From NCBI RefSeq assembly GCF_021917145.1, contig NC_061081.1:9262100-9326099 (forward strand): 64,000 nucleotides of DNA. The letters are read 5' to 3'. Shown piece after piece: positions 1 through 11,926 of the stretch. Every line of letters begins with the position of its first letter. Position 1 is the first letter of the stretch. Under the pieces are notes generated by a model that did not search any database, was not told where the DNA came from, and saw only the letters and a list, made by a program, of their open reading frames with translations. The DNA comes from Hypomesus transpacificus (lineage: Eukaryota > Chordata > Actinopteri > Osmeriformes > Osmeridae). The translations under genes were made by a program, and so were the position numbers.

Positions 1-960
1 TTATGCTTGCTACAACACGGAATGAGCATAATGGAACAGTCAGTCATGAGCCGACGTATCTGCGACGTTTGAAATAGAGCACAGAGATGAGAAGAAAATC
101 TGATCATTTACCGAGGCTTATCCGACGTTATGAATGACGTTTCGATCTGTCATGTGTGCTATCTGGGTACTAGTAAAAAAAAACAGTCACTTCGATGGTG
201 AATATTTAATTTTATGTTCGTTAGATATGCTAGTTTACATTTAGTCTATCTAGCTTTAGCTATTTTCCGACTACATCCTGCACAGTTTACTATATCTAAC
301 CTGGCCGCTGCCTGGTAGCCTAGGCCTATATATGCATTTTTATGACTTTTAATAGCCATGTCAACTGCATATACCAGACAGTAAACGTTATGTAATTATT
401 AGCCTACCCTGGTGGCTGAGTTTCACACTCATTGCTGTTGCCGGGCTGGGGGTCAGACGTAGCGTCCTCTTCAACACGCTTTGCCACAATCCAAATGAGG
501 ATAGTTTTGACAGCTTTGCCATCCTTACATCTTGCTCTTTTCGTTCCTGCCGCTTTCTGGAGCCACTTTTATGTTAAAGGGCATGGCATGGGGTAGCCTA
601 ATTCGCTTCAAAACGCTAATGCAACACAACTGTAGTATCCCAACAACAACTGTCTGTGGTATTCCAACAACTGGATGGGAACAATCCTGTGTGGGTGGGC
701 GGGAATCTTTGACAACAATATTACCCAGACATCCTTGCTATTTTTCGAGGGCAATATTACTTAATAAAAACGACATTTGTTTTATTCAGCAAAAGGCAAA
801 TGAGGAAAAATTAATTATTTGCTGTTGTTAACACTGACTGTTTTTAAAATGTTTATTGGGCAGGTGATAGCTCATAATTCTGAATAACTGACACCATAAT
901 TGAGAAATGTTTGCGAATTGTTAAGACTAGATCATATGTGATCTTCAATTGGCGGTATTA

Positions 961-1103
961 CAGCGGTGAAAGGGGCCAGGTCAGATTGCCTTAAGGGGCC
1001 CGTCAGGTTGTCTCACTTTTACGGTGAGATCGAGGACGGGCCCCCTTTCGCCACGGGCCCTAGTGCAGCTGCACTCCTTGCACTCCCTATAGTTACGCCA
1101 CTG
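961..1103. mobile_element. Possible decayed hAT-like fragment
   Basis: The right end reads CCCTATAGTTACGCCACTG, whose complement CAGTGGCGTAACTATAGGG resembles known hAT termini. The left end CAGCGGTGAAAGGGG is only a rough match and no 8-base target duplication is visible. Confidence 0.3.
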
Positions 1104-4100
1104 CTCTTCACCCAAGGCACTGAATACTATTGGCAGGTGAAGGCCTATCCGCCTTGCTGTGATTTTTTATTGCACACCGAATTCAGCATCATCTAGCGAC
1201 CTTCTTTGTCAGACACTATCAATCAGTGGAAATGGCCAACACTGATGCAGGGGTTTGCTGACCCTCAATATATCCTAGTGTCAATTAAGGTGCCTAAACA
1301 GTTAAAGATTCCTTTAATTTCAAAGTAGAAATGAATGCACAAATGATCTGCGTGGTAGAGCTCATTCCTAGGTATTAATAACTTCTTGTTCCTGGCTTAT
1401 CGTGAAGTGTACTTAGGGAGTGGCATTGCGTTTTGTTAGGCTGTTGGATTTAGGGAACAACTAAAGCCAATAATGACGTTGTCAAAGAAAAAATCTGGCT
1501 TGTTTGAAAGGTCACGTTTTTGTTTCTCCCATAGTAATTATACTGACAAAATTACTGCACTGCGGCCATACAAAAAGGCAAGGCTATATGGCTTTTGAGA
1601 TGTCTTAATTAGCTCGGCGCTTTGTCTGTTTGTATCATCGAATTTGGCACAATCAATCAATCGAGCATTATTTGTGTTTTGTTTTAATAGTTACTAGTAT
1701 TCAAGTAGGCTGTAGCCCATTATGTTTCAACTCAAACACAAAACCAATCAGTAGCAAACTGAAACCTGTATCAAAATCCACTCACCTTGGTTCACAAAAT
1801 TAGTAATTGTTTAGACTCATCCTCCTTTTCCGTGAGCAATAAGTTCCGTTGCTTCCAATTACGTCAACTGTAAAACAAGCAGCCATATGTGCAAGTTTAG
1901 TTGTAGTTATAAAGTACCACTCATTGTTAATAATTTCGCGCCAATTTCTTATTACATCGGACAGTATTCGTTTCAAAGATCTGCGTATATATGAACCCCG
2001 ACAAATAACTGATTTGTATAACCGGCAAGAGAATAGTTATTTTGACAAAAGGCCATGCTTTTTCTCCGATGAAGTACGCGCGCAATGAGGGCGCACGGCG
2101 TCTGAGTAGATGCGCTCTGCTCTGGTCTGAGCAGATGATGGAGAGCCTGAGCGAGGGAGAACGTGTTGAATGACAGAGAGGGGGCGTCCTTTCTTGACGA
2201 AAATAACCCTTGCCTCTGGGGAGAAATTCTATGCCTCGTGATAAATATTGTTTTATCCTTTTTCAACATTGACAAAAAGACGTCTGAAAACACGGGCTCT
2301 GTGGCTGACACAAACCCCCAGTATGGCCTAAGGAGCCTATAGGTGAGCTACCTGGTGCAAATGAGTTTTTTTTCCTTTTGTAATGGAAATTATGGTGATA
2401 AACGTTGCTAATACTATTTCACTGTGAAATAGTGAAATACTATTTTCACCTAATGTTATTTTATTTCAATGTTTTTTTACTACAGACAGAGGCGTTGCTA
2501 GACATAAATCTCTACTGGGGTACAGGCCCCTATTCAGATTCCTTTTTTCTGTCAAGCTTGCTGCGCACAATGCACTATAGGCTATATAAACTCCCCTTGC
2601 TTAACCCACTATACAACAGTTCAGGGACACAAGTCATCTAAATGAATGCACTGACTTATAAAGTAAATTGTTAACATTTTTACTGGGGCACAGCTTTTAT
2701 ACTGGGGCACGTGATTAATTGCTGTCAATGGGGAAAATGGTCAGATGAGGCAGGTGTTTGTGTTTGTGTTTGGGGCCGAGGGGTCTGTTAGTTCTTCTCA
2801 GCTTCAGGAAATGCAATAATTAGGAAGACAATGCCAGTTTGTTTATCTAACAATGGGGATCCTTTGATTCATATCAGGTTTTATCTGGTGATAATTGTTT
2901 GGCTAATTCCGTTGCCACCATTACCATCCAGGGCCACACGTGATCCTCCAAATTAAGTTACTGTCCAGCAGCCTCCATTCTTGACTTAATGCCAATATGC
3001 CCTCCTTGCAAACAGGCAGATGGTTATATAATGGCACCAACCGGGAAGCACAGCGCTCACAGGCTTCTTTGGAGCTTTCCTGGTTTTGTTGAAAGCTTGA
3101 GGGGTCCCCAAGGCAATTATAACATGCATTAGTCCTTAAGGCTCAGGCAGGTCTCACCCCTGCATACAACTTCAGCAAGTCTAGGGACCAGTTGACCTGT
3201 ATATAAGGAGAATGTCATCACCAGAATAAGGAGCTCCCGTTTCTCATTTTAGATCAGAGAAATCCCCATCGGTTTCAGTCCGGTAAAGATAATTTTGTGG
3301 ACCCCTTAGACAAACAAGCCACATTGGTCTGGATAGCGTCATATAAATGTGATTTTAAAGCTCCCCATAGATTACTGATAAGGCTCACTGCTCTGGCTTA
3401 ATTTTTCAGCATGTTTTCTAACCATTGAATTGAATTACCCATACTTGCATGTTACTAGATATGATGTAGCATTGAGGATGACAGCATTTGTCAAAACATC
3501 AAATAGCAATGTTTCAGTTCAAAACATTAATTTTAATGTTTTATATACATTTAATAATTAACTTTTTGGAGTATATCCCAAGAACTTAAAATGATTGATT
3601 TACCCAAGTGGCACTGGTAGTCTGTCAAACACAAAAGATATCCTTAAGGAGTGCAAAGCAACCATTTATGACCATGCTCTGATCTTACTAATACAGAGCC
3701 CTTCATTTCTAGTGGGTTGGCATTTCTTTCTACCCACAGCAACTCTGAGAAACAATTTTTTCCTTGAGTCTAAATAGTATTTTTCTTGTGGGGCAGGTCT
3801 CAAAGGAATATTGCACTGATAAAGCATGTACACACAAAAAGGAAAGCCCTACCAATATCAGCACAATACTCTACCATGTCCATCCCTTGGCCTTTCGGAG
3901 TGAGCGGTGGCCACAGAAGAGTAATTTGTTATTGATCTCTCTCTTCCATCTAGACGGTAATTAAGTTCCATCTATGGCTGAAATGGCTGATGCATGCCTA
4001 AATACCCACAATGGATTTTTTATAGCTCACTTCTCATCTGTCTTTGTACTACCCACCAGCAGTAGATTTAGCATTCCTAAGTACCCTAGTTAACTATGTT

Positions 4101-6460
4101 CCCAACAACACAGAGCTTTAGTGTCAGGAAGGGTTCATTATATGACACAAAGACCCAAATGTAACCTGGGTTTTACAATTAGGCCTCTCTGTGTCTACCC
4201 TTATTGAGATACCTGTCAATTATACACCAAGCTCATTCAGGTGGGCTGTCTGAATAGAAAAGTGTATTGTCACTCTTGGTTCAAATGGAGTATTGTCCTT
4301 TTTCATTTCTGGTCTGGTAATTGAGACATACTTTAGGCTTATTTCTGGCCTGGATATGTTTTTTTCTGGAAGTTAAAATAGATTCCTGTGGTTTTGGTGT
4401 AAACGGTGAGGCATACAAAGATCCACGGTCATTTACTTGGACCTAAAACATGCAGTATGTGTCCATAATTTTGTATGGAGAACCGGTTTCTGCCATGTAG
4501 AATACATGTGTTCGCAGCCACTGCATTTCTACGACATAAAAGATAAGACTGTACTGCCGACATGTGTGACAGACGCTTTATAACATTTTTTCACACTGTT
4601 TGTGGAGATCAGGTAAAAGGTCAGATCTTCTCAAGCCACACTTGCCTCCAATTTCCATTTTCCGTATAACCTTTAATTGAATCAACACAACCTTAATCAT
4701 CTGCAAATAACTAAGGTATATTTGTATTTGTAACATGATTAAGAAGTAGCATGGCTAGCGCCTTACACCGTGTTGCCGGCGCACGTGTAATTAGTTTAGC
4801 CTAACATTACCACACACACACTTTCTCATGCCGAGCACTAATGATTTGTGCTGTGTGGTCAACCGTATCTCCACCACAATATCCATCACAATTACTGCCA
4901 ATGCCGGCGCACAAAATTTACTTGACGCTTTTAATATAGCCAAGGCTGCTTGTAGCTGCACTGTGTCCATTTTAAATTACCCAGGCAGCAAGAACGATGT
5001 GGGCACATTGGCACCCGAGAGGCCTCCCGTTTTTCACTTTTGTTTAATTTCTTTTGGCCTGCCTCGTGTCCTCTCATGTGAGGGGAAACATGTAGTTGTT
5101 CAATCAGACTAATAGGCAGCCAGGGGATTTCAAAATTTCCGCTAGGTTTCTTCCATAAATATGTATTATACCACCCCAATGAGAAGAATTTGGTGTATCT
5201 GCAGAGTTTGGTGCATGAATCTACGTTACTGTACAAGGGGCTATGGCTTGAGGGTTACATTTCATAACACAAAACATTTAGGATTTGAGCAAACAGAGGC
5301 AATACAGTTTTTGTAGGTACATAAAACACATTTTTGCTTTGTAATAGGTGAACATATTTCTGATAAAGATGGCAGATAGGTCCTGTCCTGGCAAATATGT
5401 AGTCTTCACCACAGAGAACGCATCTTTTAGAACCTTTCAGAACCATGCATTGTGTAGCATGTGTTATCAAACAGCCTGGACAACAGTAACAGATGGTGTG
5501 CAGACAGAAGGTCCTTAGAAGAAGTGGCCTAAATCAAACTAATTGTGAGTCCCTCGCCATTGGTCTATTCCCTGTAAAAGTTTAAACATCTTGGATCCTT
5601 CCAAGTGCTACCTTCAGACTGAAATGACAAAGCCTCAGATTTGCCAATGCAGTTAAGCAGGCTCCAATCCTACCTATAATGACTGCAATGAATTGAATGA
5701 CGCATCCGCATTGCAAGATAGAAGTGCCCCCTGCAAAGCCAGTGATGTATCCTCAAACTCAGCAGGAGGACTGTTACCCCCGTGCCTTCCTTTCTTAATG
5801 GATACAGTGAATCATAGACATGAACTGCCTCTACTACAAAATCAATACTGCTCTCTTTGGTCTGGATGATTGCCACAACGTGACTTCTAGGTAACGATCA
5901 TGTATTATAGTTACTCTCTGCCAGGCTGCCTCCTTCCAGGGTCAGAACAGGGCAGGAATCTGGCAGTTTTTTTTATAGAGCAAGGAAGGACGACCTGACA
6001 TGTAGTGGTCTTTCCCAGAATGGAGTGCAAGGACTACAATCACGTCCACGGCAATGGTTGTCACAAAATTATTCCACTACATACTTGTAGTTGTAAAAGT
6101 CAGGCCTATTCAATCAGTTGTGAAGCTCAGAATTGGTAGGGAGATGTTTAGTCTGATCAAAGCTGGTCAGCTTTCTAATATCTAATTTTCTTACATACAA
6201 ATACATTTAGGAGTTCTAAAATAGTAGCTATAATTGAGTACAAACTAATTAGACATTGGATACAGATTGTATAGGCAAGGTTATTGACTGTTGGGCACCA
6301 TTCCATATACTGTTATGACTGTTATCTGTTCATCTCCCCTTGCTGGAATCATTTTGTGGTGTGTCCTGTTAATACCCTGCAAGGGCAGGAGGGTTGATTA
6401 TTCCTCCTGTAGTCATCTACTTTATAGTCCATGTAGCCTCATTAGCCTGTTCTTCAATAT
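1104..6460. other. Gene-free left flank
   Basis: No exon was recognised on either strand, and the short frames present have no family resemblance. In tetrapods RBM46 lies on this side of LRAT, but no RNA-recognition motif can be seen here. The stretch at 2486-2716 (GAGGCGTTGCTAGACATAAA, then two ACTGGGGCAC motifs) looks like a worn transposon but has no clear ends. Confidence 0.45.
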
Positions 6461-6463
6461 GGA

Positions 6464-6610
6464 GGGAGGGTGAGAGAGAAGAGATCGGAGAGATGAGAGG
6501 GTCGAAGGGAAGAGAAGGAGAGGGGGAGATGGATAGGATGGAGGGTCGGGGGCTGTAGAGAAAAGTAGATTGAGATCGAGGGAAAGTGGAGAGAATGGAA
6601 GGAAGACCTG
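6464..6610. repeat. Purine-rich low-complexity tract
   Basis: About 150 bases of almost only A and G on the plus strand (GGAGGGAGGGTGAGAGAG and similar). The serine/proline-rich frames on the minus strand here are artefacts. Confidence 0.75.
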
Positions 6611-7807
6611 GGTCCATTAGACATGGACAGAATTTTGAACTGCATTTATGTCACACAGACTGCTATAATGAGAAGATTGCAAGGTGCCCACTGCACTCAC
6701 ATGCAACCACCTGCACTTTTCTGTCATTATCGCTTGGGTAAAAGTAATATGGTTCTGCTGTATTTTGAGCCTGACCTAGACTCACAAGTACAGTGCACTT
6801 TTTGGTCAGTGAATTATTAAATTTCATTTTCATGAACTGTGTTTCAGGTTCTAATGAAAATCTTCCTTAGAAGATAATGTCTTCTGAATGTTGTCCTCAA
6901 TGCACTAAGCCAGGCTCTGCTGCACATAAATTGTCTCTAGCAGTGGGATATAAATGCCTGCAACCACGTGTTGTAAATTTTTTACATTTGTCTCAACAGA
7001 TTCTTCACATACTTTAATCGCATGTTCAATCATCTAGAAAATTGTATAATTTACGTGTCCCCACTGAAATCATTATTTTCCTTCTATCCACTAAGCCATA
7101 TAGGGTCGAAGTCAAGTGTACGGTCAATTACCAAAGTATTAGGATCACAATGACGATTTGCAATTATTTATATCCTCCCCTTCTTTCCATCCCTGCTCTG
7201 AGAGCTATTGGTCCGTTGCATCTAAATTATCTGCAGGAACAAACAAACTGACATTGCCTACTGGCAAAATTATTTTGTCTGTTAGTGGCAGTTTCTGTTG
7301 ATTTACAGTCTACTGGAGCCCAATGGGCAGAAATTAAACAGATTTGATATTATATATAAAATCCCTGGTATGCCTTTTAACATGCGTGAGGTATTTCACA
7401 GCCATGAGGTATTTCACGCCATGTTACAGAGAATACAAAAATGTATTGCACGTTGTCCAAGCCAACTTTAAACATGATCAGTTTCTTCTTTTTTACAGTC
7501 ATTTATACAGTTTTCCACATAAGAAAAAACATGGCTTGGCTTTGTGTCATTACCAGGACCACAGTGAATGTTCTGCTATTAAAATGATGCACCCAAGCCT
7601 ATGGAACTAAAAGATCAACTCTTCACTTCCACTGTAACTTAATAATAATGAAAACAAAGTGTAGTTAATGCATTCAACACCAATTTGTTATTGTCCACGG
7701 CCAGTTTCAATCTGACCTTTCCCATCGGGCTTCGTTTCCACTCTTGGAAAACATTCTGCCATTCTATTTTAAAGTCTTTTGACGTCAGCCATGTGTTTGC
7801 AGTCCTT

Positions 7808-9550
7808 TTAAGATGCCATCCAGATGGTGAAAGGGAGCACGAGGGTGGGCAGAGTGGTGAGTGGCGTGAGGCAGCCCAGGTAGAACAGTGTGGCCATACT
7901 ACAGAGGGCCGTCAGGTAGGCGTTCATCTTGCTGCAGAAGATTTTCCTGGTTGCCGTACAGAACTGCAAGAGACAAAATTATGACTTTGTTAACCGAGTT
8001 GGATAATTGATCTAATCTCTAGATTAGTTCTAATCTAATCTAAAGATCGGTGATGATTAATATCATATTTATACTGTTTTATTTTAACTATGTAATCAAA
8101 TCCTGCAGCTTTGAGACAGTTGCTTATGTCTACTTACTTGTAGGTGCTAAATAACACTAGATGGTGCTGCTCACCATTGCTGTAGGCTTTGTGAGTTCAA
8201 CTTAGTTTGTAACTTTGTATGCATTATAGTACACTACAAACTGTCTTTTCCTCAGTGCCATGCATGGTTGTCTTACTTTGGCTGTGAGGCCTGGAGGTTA
8301 AGGTTATTTACTGCTAATGGTCATGTAATATGACAATTGAGATGCATGATTACATTACTTTTCAGTATTCTAAAAACGTTTTAAATATATATATATATAT
8401 ATATGTTATTCACTAAAAAGATATGTAATTTAAATTTTGTATGTTATTAGTCAAACAAAACTATTGTTTAAAACAAACAACACTATTGCACCGAAAATAA
8501 TAAATCAATGTCAGCATGAAACAGCACTTTAAATACGGTCAAATCGACATGCAATCGGCTTCTGAAAGAAGGTTGCATCAACTGCATTCCTTGGAATTTA
8601 CTTTCAGATTAGCTTATTTTGCTTGTCACACAAGCAGAGAATTTTCCCACACAATCCTTCACAGTATTAGAAAGATTTGCCACTTTCAAAACGTTTAAGA
8701 ACAATTCCCATCATGTTACTTTACTCATCCCTTTGCTACATACTGTACCTATGCATTTGGAGACCTTAAAAAGCTTCTACAACTAGGCGCTTTAGTCCAC
8801 TCCCAATTACTCAACGCTATCAAAAATGGAGCTATCCTTAATTTGGACATCAGTTAAATACAATAAAATAGAATGGAGGGAACAGTAGAAGACTAAAAAT
8901 GACCAGGGCTGTTCACTTCAAGTCACTAACATAGAGTACATCTGTCATAGAAAATACAACCTGACAGAAATAGAAGGTATTGTATGCTGTCTGGAATACA
9001 ATAGAAAGCCATTATTGATCCCTGACACAATGAGTTACTGTGTCCCTCTGCTGCCTACCTGGTAGGTCTGGTAGCTGATGGCCATCCCATAGCGACAGTA
9101 CATGACGTAGTGTTCACAGTTGTACCACAGCAGACTGTAGGTGACTGAGCCCATCATCTTCTCCGCCCTCCTGCCAATCTCGTCCCCGTCCAAGGGAGGC
9201 TGGCTGCATAGCTTGTCCGTGTGGTTGACTAGGATCTCCGAGCCGTAGGCGAAGTCGGTCAGGGAGTCCACTCGGACACTCGCCACCTTGGCGATGGACC
9301 CCAGTATCAAACGGGTGTTGGACACCATGGTGCTGATGGCACCTTTGTTCTTGGTGATCAGAGGTAGGATGTCTGGGATGAGGTGGGCAACACGGCCGTC
9401 GCCCAGGTAGATACCGAAGTGAGTGAACATGGTCCTCGGGACCTCCAGCAGATCCCCACGCTTGTAAAGGCTTGGGTCTGGGCTCTGAAGGTTCTTGTCC
9501 TCCAGTGTGGAAGCCGTGAAGAAAAGGTTGAGGAGTTGAAGAGGGAACAT
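7808..9550 (-). CDS. lrat: LRAT paralogue A (lecithin retinol acyltransferase), 2 coding exons, 215 aa
   Basis: Enzyme family: LRAT moves an acyl chain from phosphatidylcholine to retinol, making retinyl esters on the ER membrane. Coding exons (minus strand) are 9550-9059 and 7963-7808, joined in phase 0 across a 1.1 kb GT-AG intron. The junction falls at the same place as in mammalian LRAT, just before the FC that opens the C-terminal segment. Seen: RGDLLEVPRT near residue 31, THFGIYLGD with the catalytic-type His44, a second His at 56, and the NCEHY box with catalytic-type Cys145. The last exon encodes a 51-residue hydrophobic tail ending TIWMAS, the usual C-terminal membrane anchor. It is 15 residues shorter than copy B, mostly at the N-terminus, and its tail is more diverged: the RDQRS stretch is missing. 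The start chosen is the ATG that opens a hydrophobic MFPLQLLNLFF segment. It is the more diverged tandem copy. That it is an active LRAT is inferred from the conserved catalytic residues. Confidence 0.9.
8385..8404. repeat. (AT)10 microsatellite in the LRAT copy A intron
   Basis: Twenty bases of uninterrupted AT. Confidence 0.9.
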
Positions 9551-9581
9551 GATGGCAAATACAAGGAATGTTAGGCCTTCT

Positions 9582-9588
9582 CCTGTGT
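9582..9588 (-). promoter_or_regulatory. Possible TATA-like box of LRAT copy A
   Basis: An A/T-rich AATAAAA-type motif on the minus strand lies about 35 bases upstream of the copy A start codon. It sits in roughly the same place as the TATAAA upstream of copy B. The match is weak and the call rests on position only. Confidence 0.25.
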
Positions 9589-10610
9589 TTTTATTTGGCC
9601 GAGTTTTGGGAGGAGCTTGTATGCTAGGATTAGAGATTAGTCAATTGTTTCCATGAGATTTTCTCGCAAATAAAGGTGCTTATTCAATTGCACATGTTTG
9701 CTTGGAGGACTCAATTTCTCAACCTAGATGCAATTGGCCATTTAATTAGTGTTCTATTTAAATAATTTGTTTGGAAATCTTGCATAATAAATCTTGTGTA
9801 ATTCTTATGAAACAAAACCCTAGTTTAGAAGGTTTCAGATTTGTAGGTATAAAGTCTAAATGGTTTAATTATGTTGACCTGACCCCTTAATATATTATTG
9901 TGAAAGGGAGACAACAAAGGCCTATGTGATCATGACTGCGATGTGAAACAGTACTGACACTTCTTATTGTTAAGATTTATGTGGTTCCAAATGTGGATCT
10001 ATGAGATATTTAAACCCTAGGTGGCCAAATCATCTTTGTAGTAGGGGACGAATGAATTGCAACAAAGATTCATTTCATAATCATTTTTATTTACATTTCA
10101 GTTATTTTCAATGCATTTTCATGTAAAGAAAATAGTATTTGCTCTATAGCCTACACATTGCACTGTATCATAGAATTTTCATAATTGACAGGCTGTTATA
10201 GTGAATACACAGAAAGTAGCCCAATATAAAAATACAATTTATTTACAATAAAAAAATCTTACAGTATGTATCATGTGCATAAAGGAGTTATAATAATCCC
10301 AGTAGCTCATTGGGCCTACATCAACATTGACATTATCTTTCAAACTTTAAGAGTAACAAAAATAAAAAAAATGTCTGCCTGAACCAATTCCTTAATTTAG
10401 TGTTTATAAAATAAATTCCTGTCAAGGGGACAATCATTCATGAATATTCATATTTTGGTTTCTTGAAATACTCAGTGATACATGAACACGGCCAATTACG
10501 TTAGCCTCAGAGCCTTTGTAAAAGCTCTTTTGAAAAAGATTACCAGACCAAGATCAGGATTTATGTGTTTAGCTGTGCATAAGTATTCAACCTGGTTTTA
10601 ACAACAAACT
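9589..10610. other. Spacer between the two LRAT copies
   Basis: About 1 kb of A/T-rich sequence upstream of copy A and downstream of copy B. I see no reading frame with family resemblance and no clear transposon ends. Confidence 0.5.
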
Positions 10611-10616
10611 TTTATT
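10611..10616 (-). other. Likely polyadenylation signal of LRAT copy B
   Basis: AATAAA on the minus strand, about 190 bases past the copy B stop codon. It is the first canonical signal met downstream of the gene. Confidence 0.5.
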
Positions 10617-10804
10617 ATATATAACATTTTTTCTCTCGAGTAAATATGAAAGAAAATAAAGGTTGATTTCTGTTTCAGCCGTCATCTATAAAAGCATTTG
10701 GGGGAAAGGAGTTAGGTGTTGTAAGGGATTCCAAGGTTTACCCATGACAAAGCGTCATGTCATAGTGGCATTAATTGTCCATTGAGTTTGGAGTCCTCCG
10801 CTCT

Positions 10805-11871
10805 TCAGCCAGCCATCCACAGGATGAATGAAATAAGAATTGTGGGTAAAGCAGTCGAGGGCGCCAGGCCGAAGCAGACGATGGAAATCATTCCCAGGAG
10901 GACTGTAAGATTTATACTTCTCTGGTCTCTGATGATTGATTTCAGACACTTGCAGAACTACAAAGGAAGTACATCGCATGAGTTTCATGCATTCAGTAGG
11001 CTTACTGTGGCAAATATTTTAAAAGCATAGGCTATTGGTTACTGCGTCGTCATATCAATCGCAATTTCCAAAAGTTACCATTTGATTCAAGTCAAAACAT
11101 TCCTAAGATTTGCATTATCATCATGGAAATTGACTAAAGAGTATGCAAACGAAGACCTATGTTTTAATCTTTGAAATCACGTACATTTCCCGGTGTGGAT
11201 TACGCCCTAATAATGGTTATGAATGTATATGCCAATCTAAAGGAAAATCAGTAACAGATCATTCAAGTTAAATAAAATGTTCAGAATGAAGCAATTCCAG
11301 AAGTGTAAATGTTTCTTGAAAGTATAGCTACCATCTCTGTTTGCTGACTTGTTGCTGTGCCGTATCTGCAGTACGTAACAAAATGTTCACAATTATTCCA
11401 TAGCAAACTGTAAGGAATCGACCCAATGAGTTCTTCAGCCCTTTTAGCAACACCTTCATTTGGAAACGGTTGTACCTTTCTCGATTTATCCGTATGGTTA
11501 ACCCTGATTTTTGAGCCGTACACAAAGTCCTCAAAGGTGTCCATGCGCACCGTGGCGCTTTTGTAAATGCAACCAAGGATCAGTCTCTTGTTTGTGATAG
11601 TTGTTTTTATTAAAGCGTCATCTTTAGTTAGCACGGGCATTATGTCAGGAATCAGATGGGCAACTTTGTTGTCGCCAAGATAGATTCCGAAGTGGGTAAA
11701 CAACGTTCGCGGAACTTCTAAGAGGTCTCCTCTTCTTAGAGTCGGTACCCGACCGTGCGTTTCGCGCTCTGTGCGTTCCCTCTGCTGCCTGCCTGACGAC
11801 CAAAATTCAACAAGTTTAAAGTGTGAGAAAAGGGATAGCTTCTCCACCAGGAACGTTAGCGAGTGAAGCAT
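10805..11871 (-). CDS. lrat: LRAT copy B (lecithin retinol acyltransferase), 2 coding exons, 230 aa
   Basis: Retinyl-ester-forming acyltransferase of the NlpC/P60-like LRAT family, anchored in the ER. Coding exons (minus strand) are 11871-11332 and 10957-10805, joined in phase 0 by a 374-base GT-AG intron. The product is 230 residues, the same length as human LRAT. Catalytic positions also match in number: His60 in LFTHFGIYLGD, His72 in VAHLIPD and Cys161 in NNCEHF. The second exon encodes FCKCLKSIIRDQRS followed by a hydrophobic anchor ending LWMAG, as in mammals. A TATAAA lies about 50 bases upstream of the start. It is divergently oriented to fgg, as LRAT and FGG are in mammals. Of the two copies this is the conserved one, so it is the better candidate for the ancestral function. 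Whether it is 'lrata' or 'lratb' in fish naming cannot be decided here. Confidence 0.95.
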
Positions 11872-11920
11872 CGTGAACTTTTAAAATAAAGTATTGTGGG
11901 AGGGTAGAGGCGTCTTGGGA

Positions 11921-11926
11921 TTTATA
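11921..11926 (-). promoter_or_regulatory. TATA box of LRAT copy B
   Basis: A perfect TATAAA on the minus strand, about 50 bases upstream of the copy B ATG. This implies a 5' leader of only about 20-30 bases. Mammalian LRAT is also known to have a TATA-type promoter. Confidence 0.55.

Noticed and set aside
2486-2716. Possible transposon fragment with GAGGCGTTGCTAGAC and two ACTGGGGCAC motifs
   Set aside because: The wording is familiar from fish repeats, but neither terminal repeats nor a target duplication could be found, so no mobile element is claimed.
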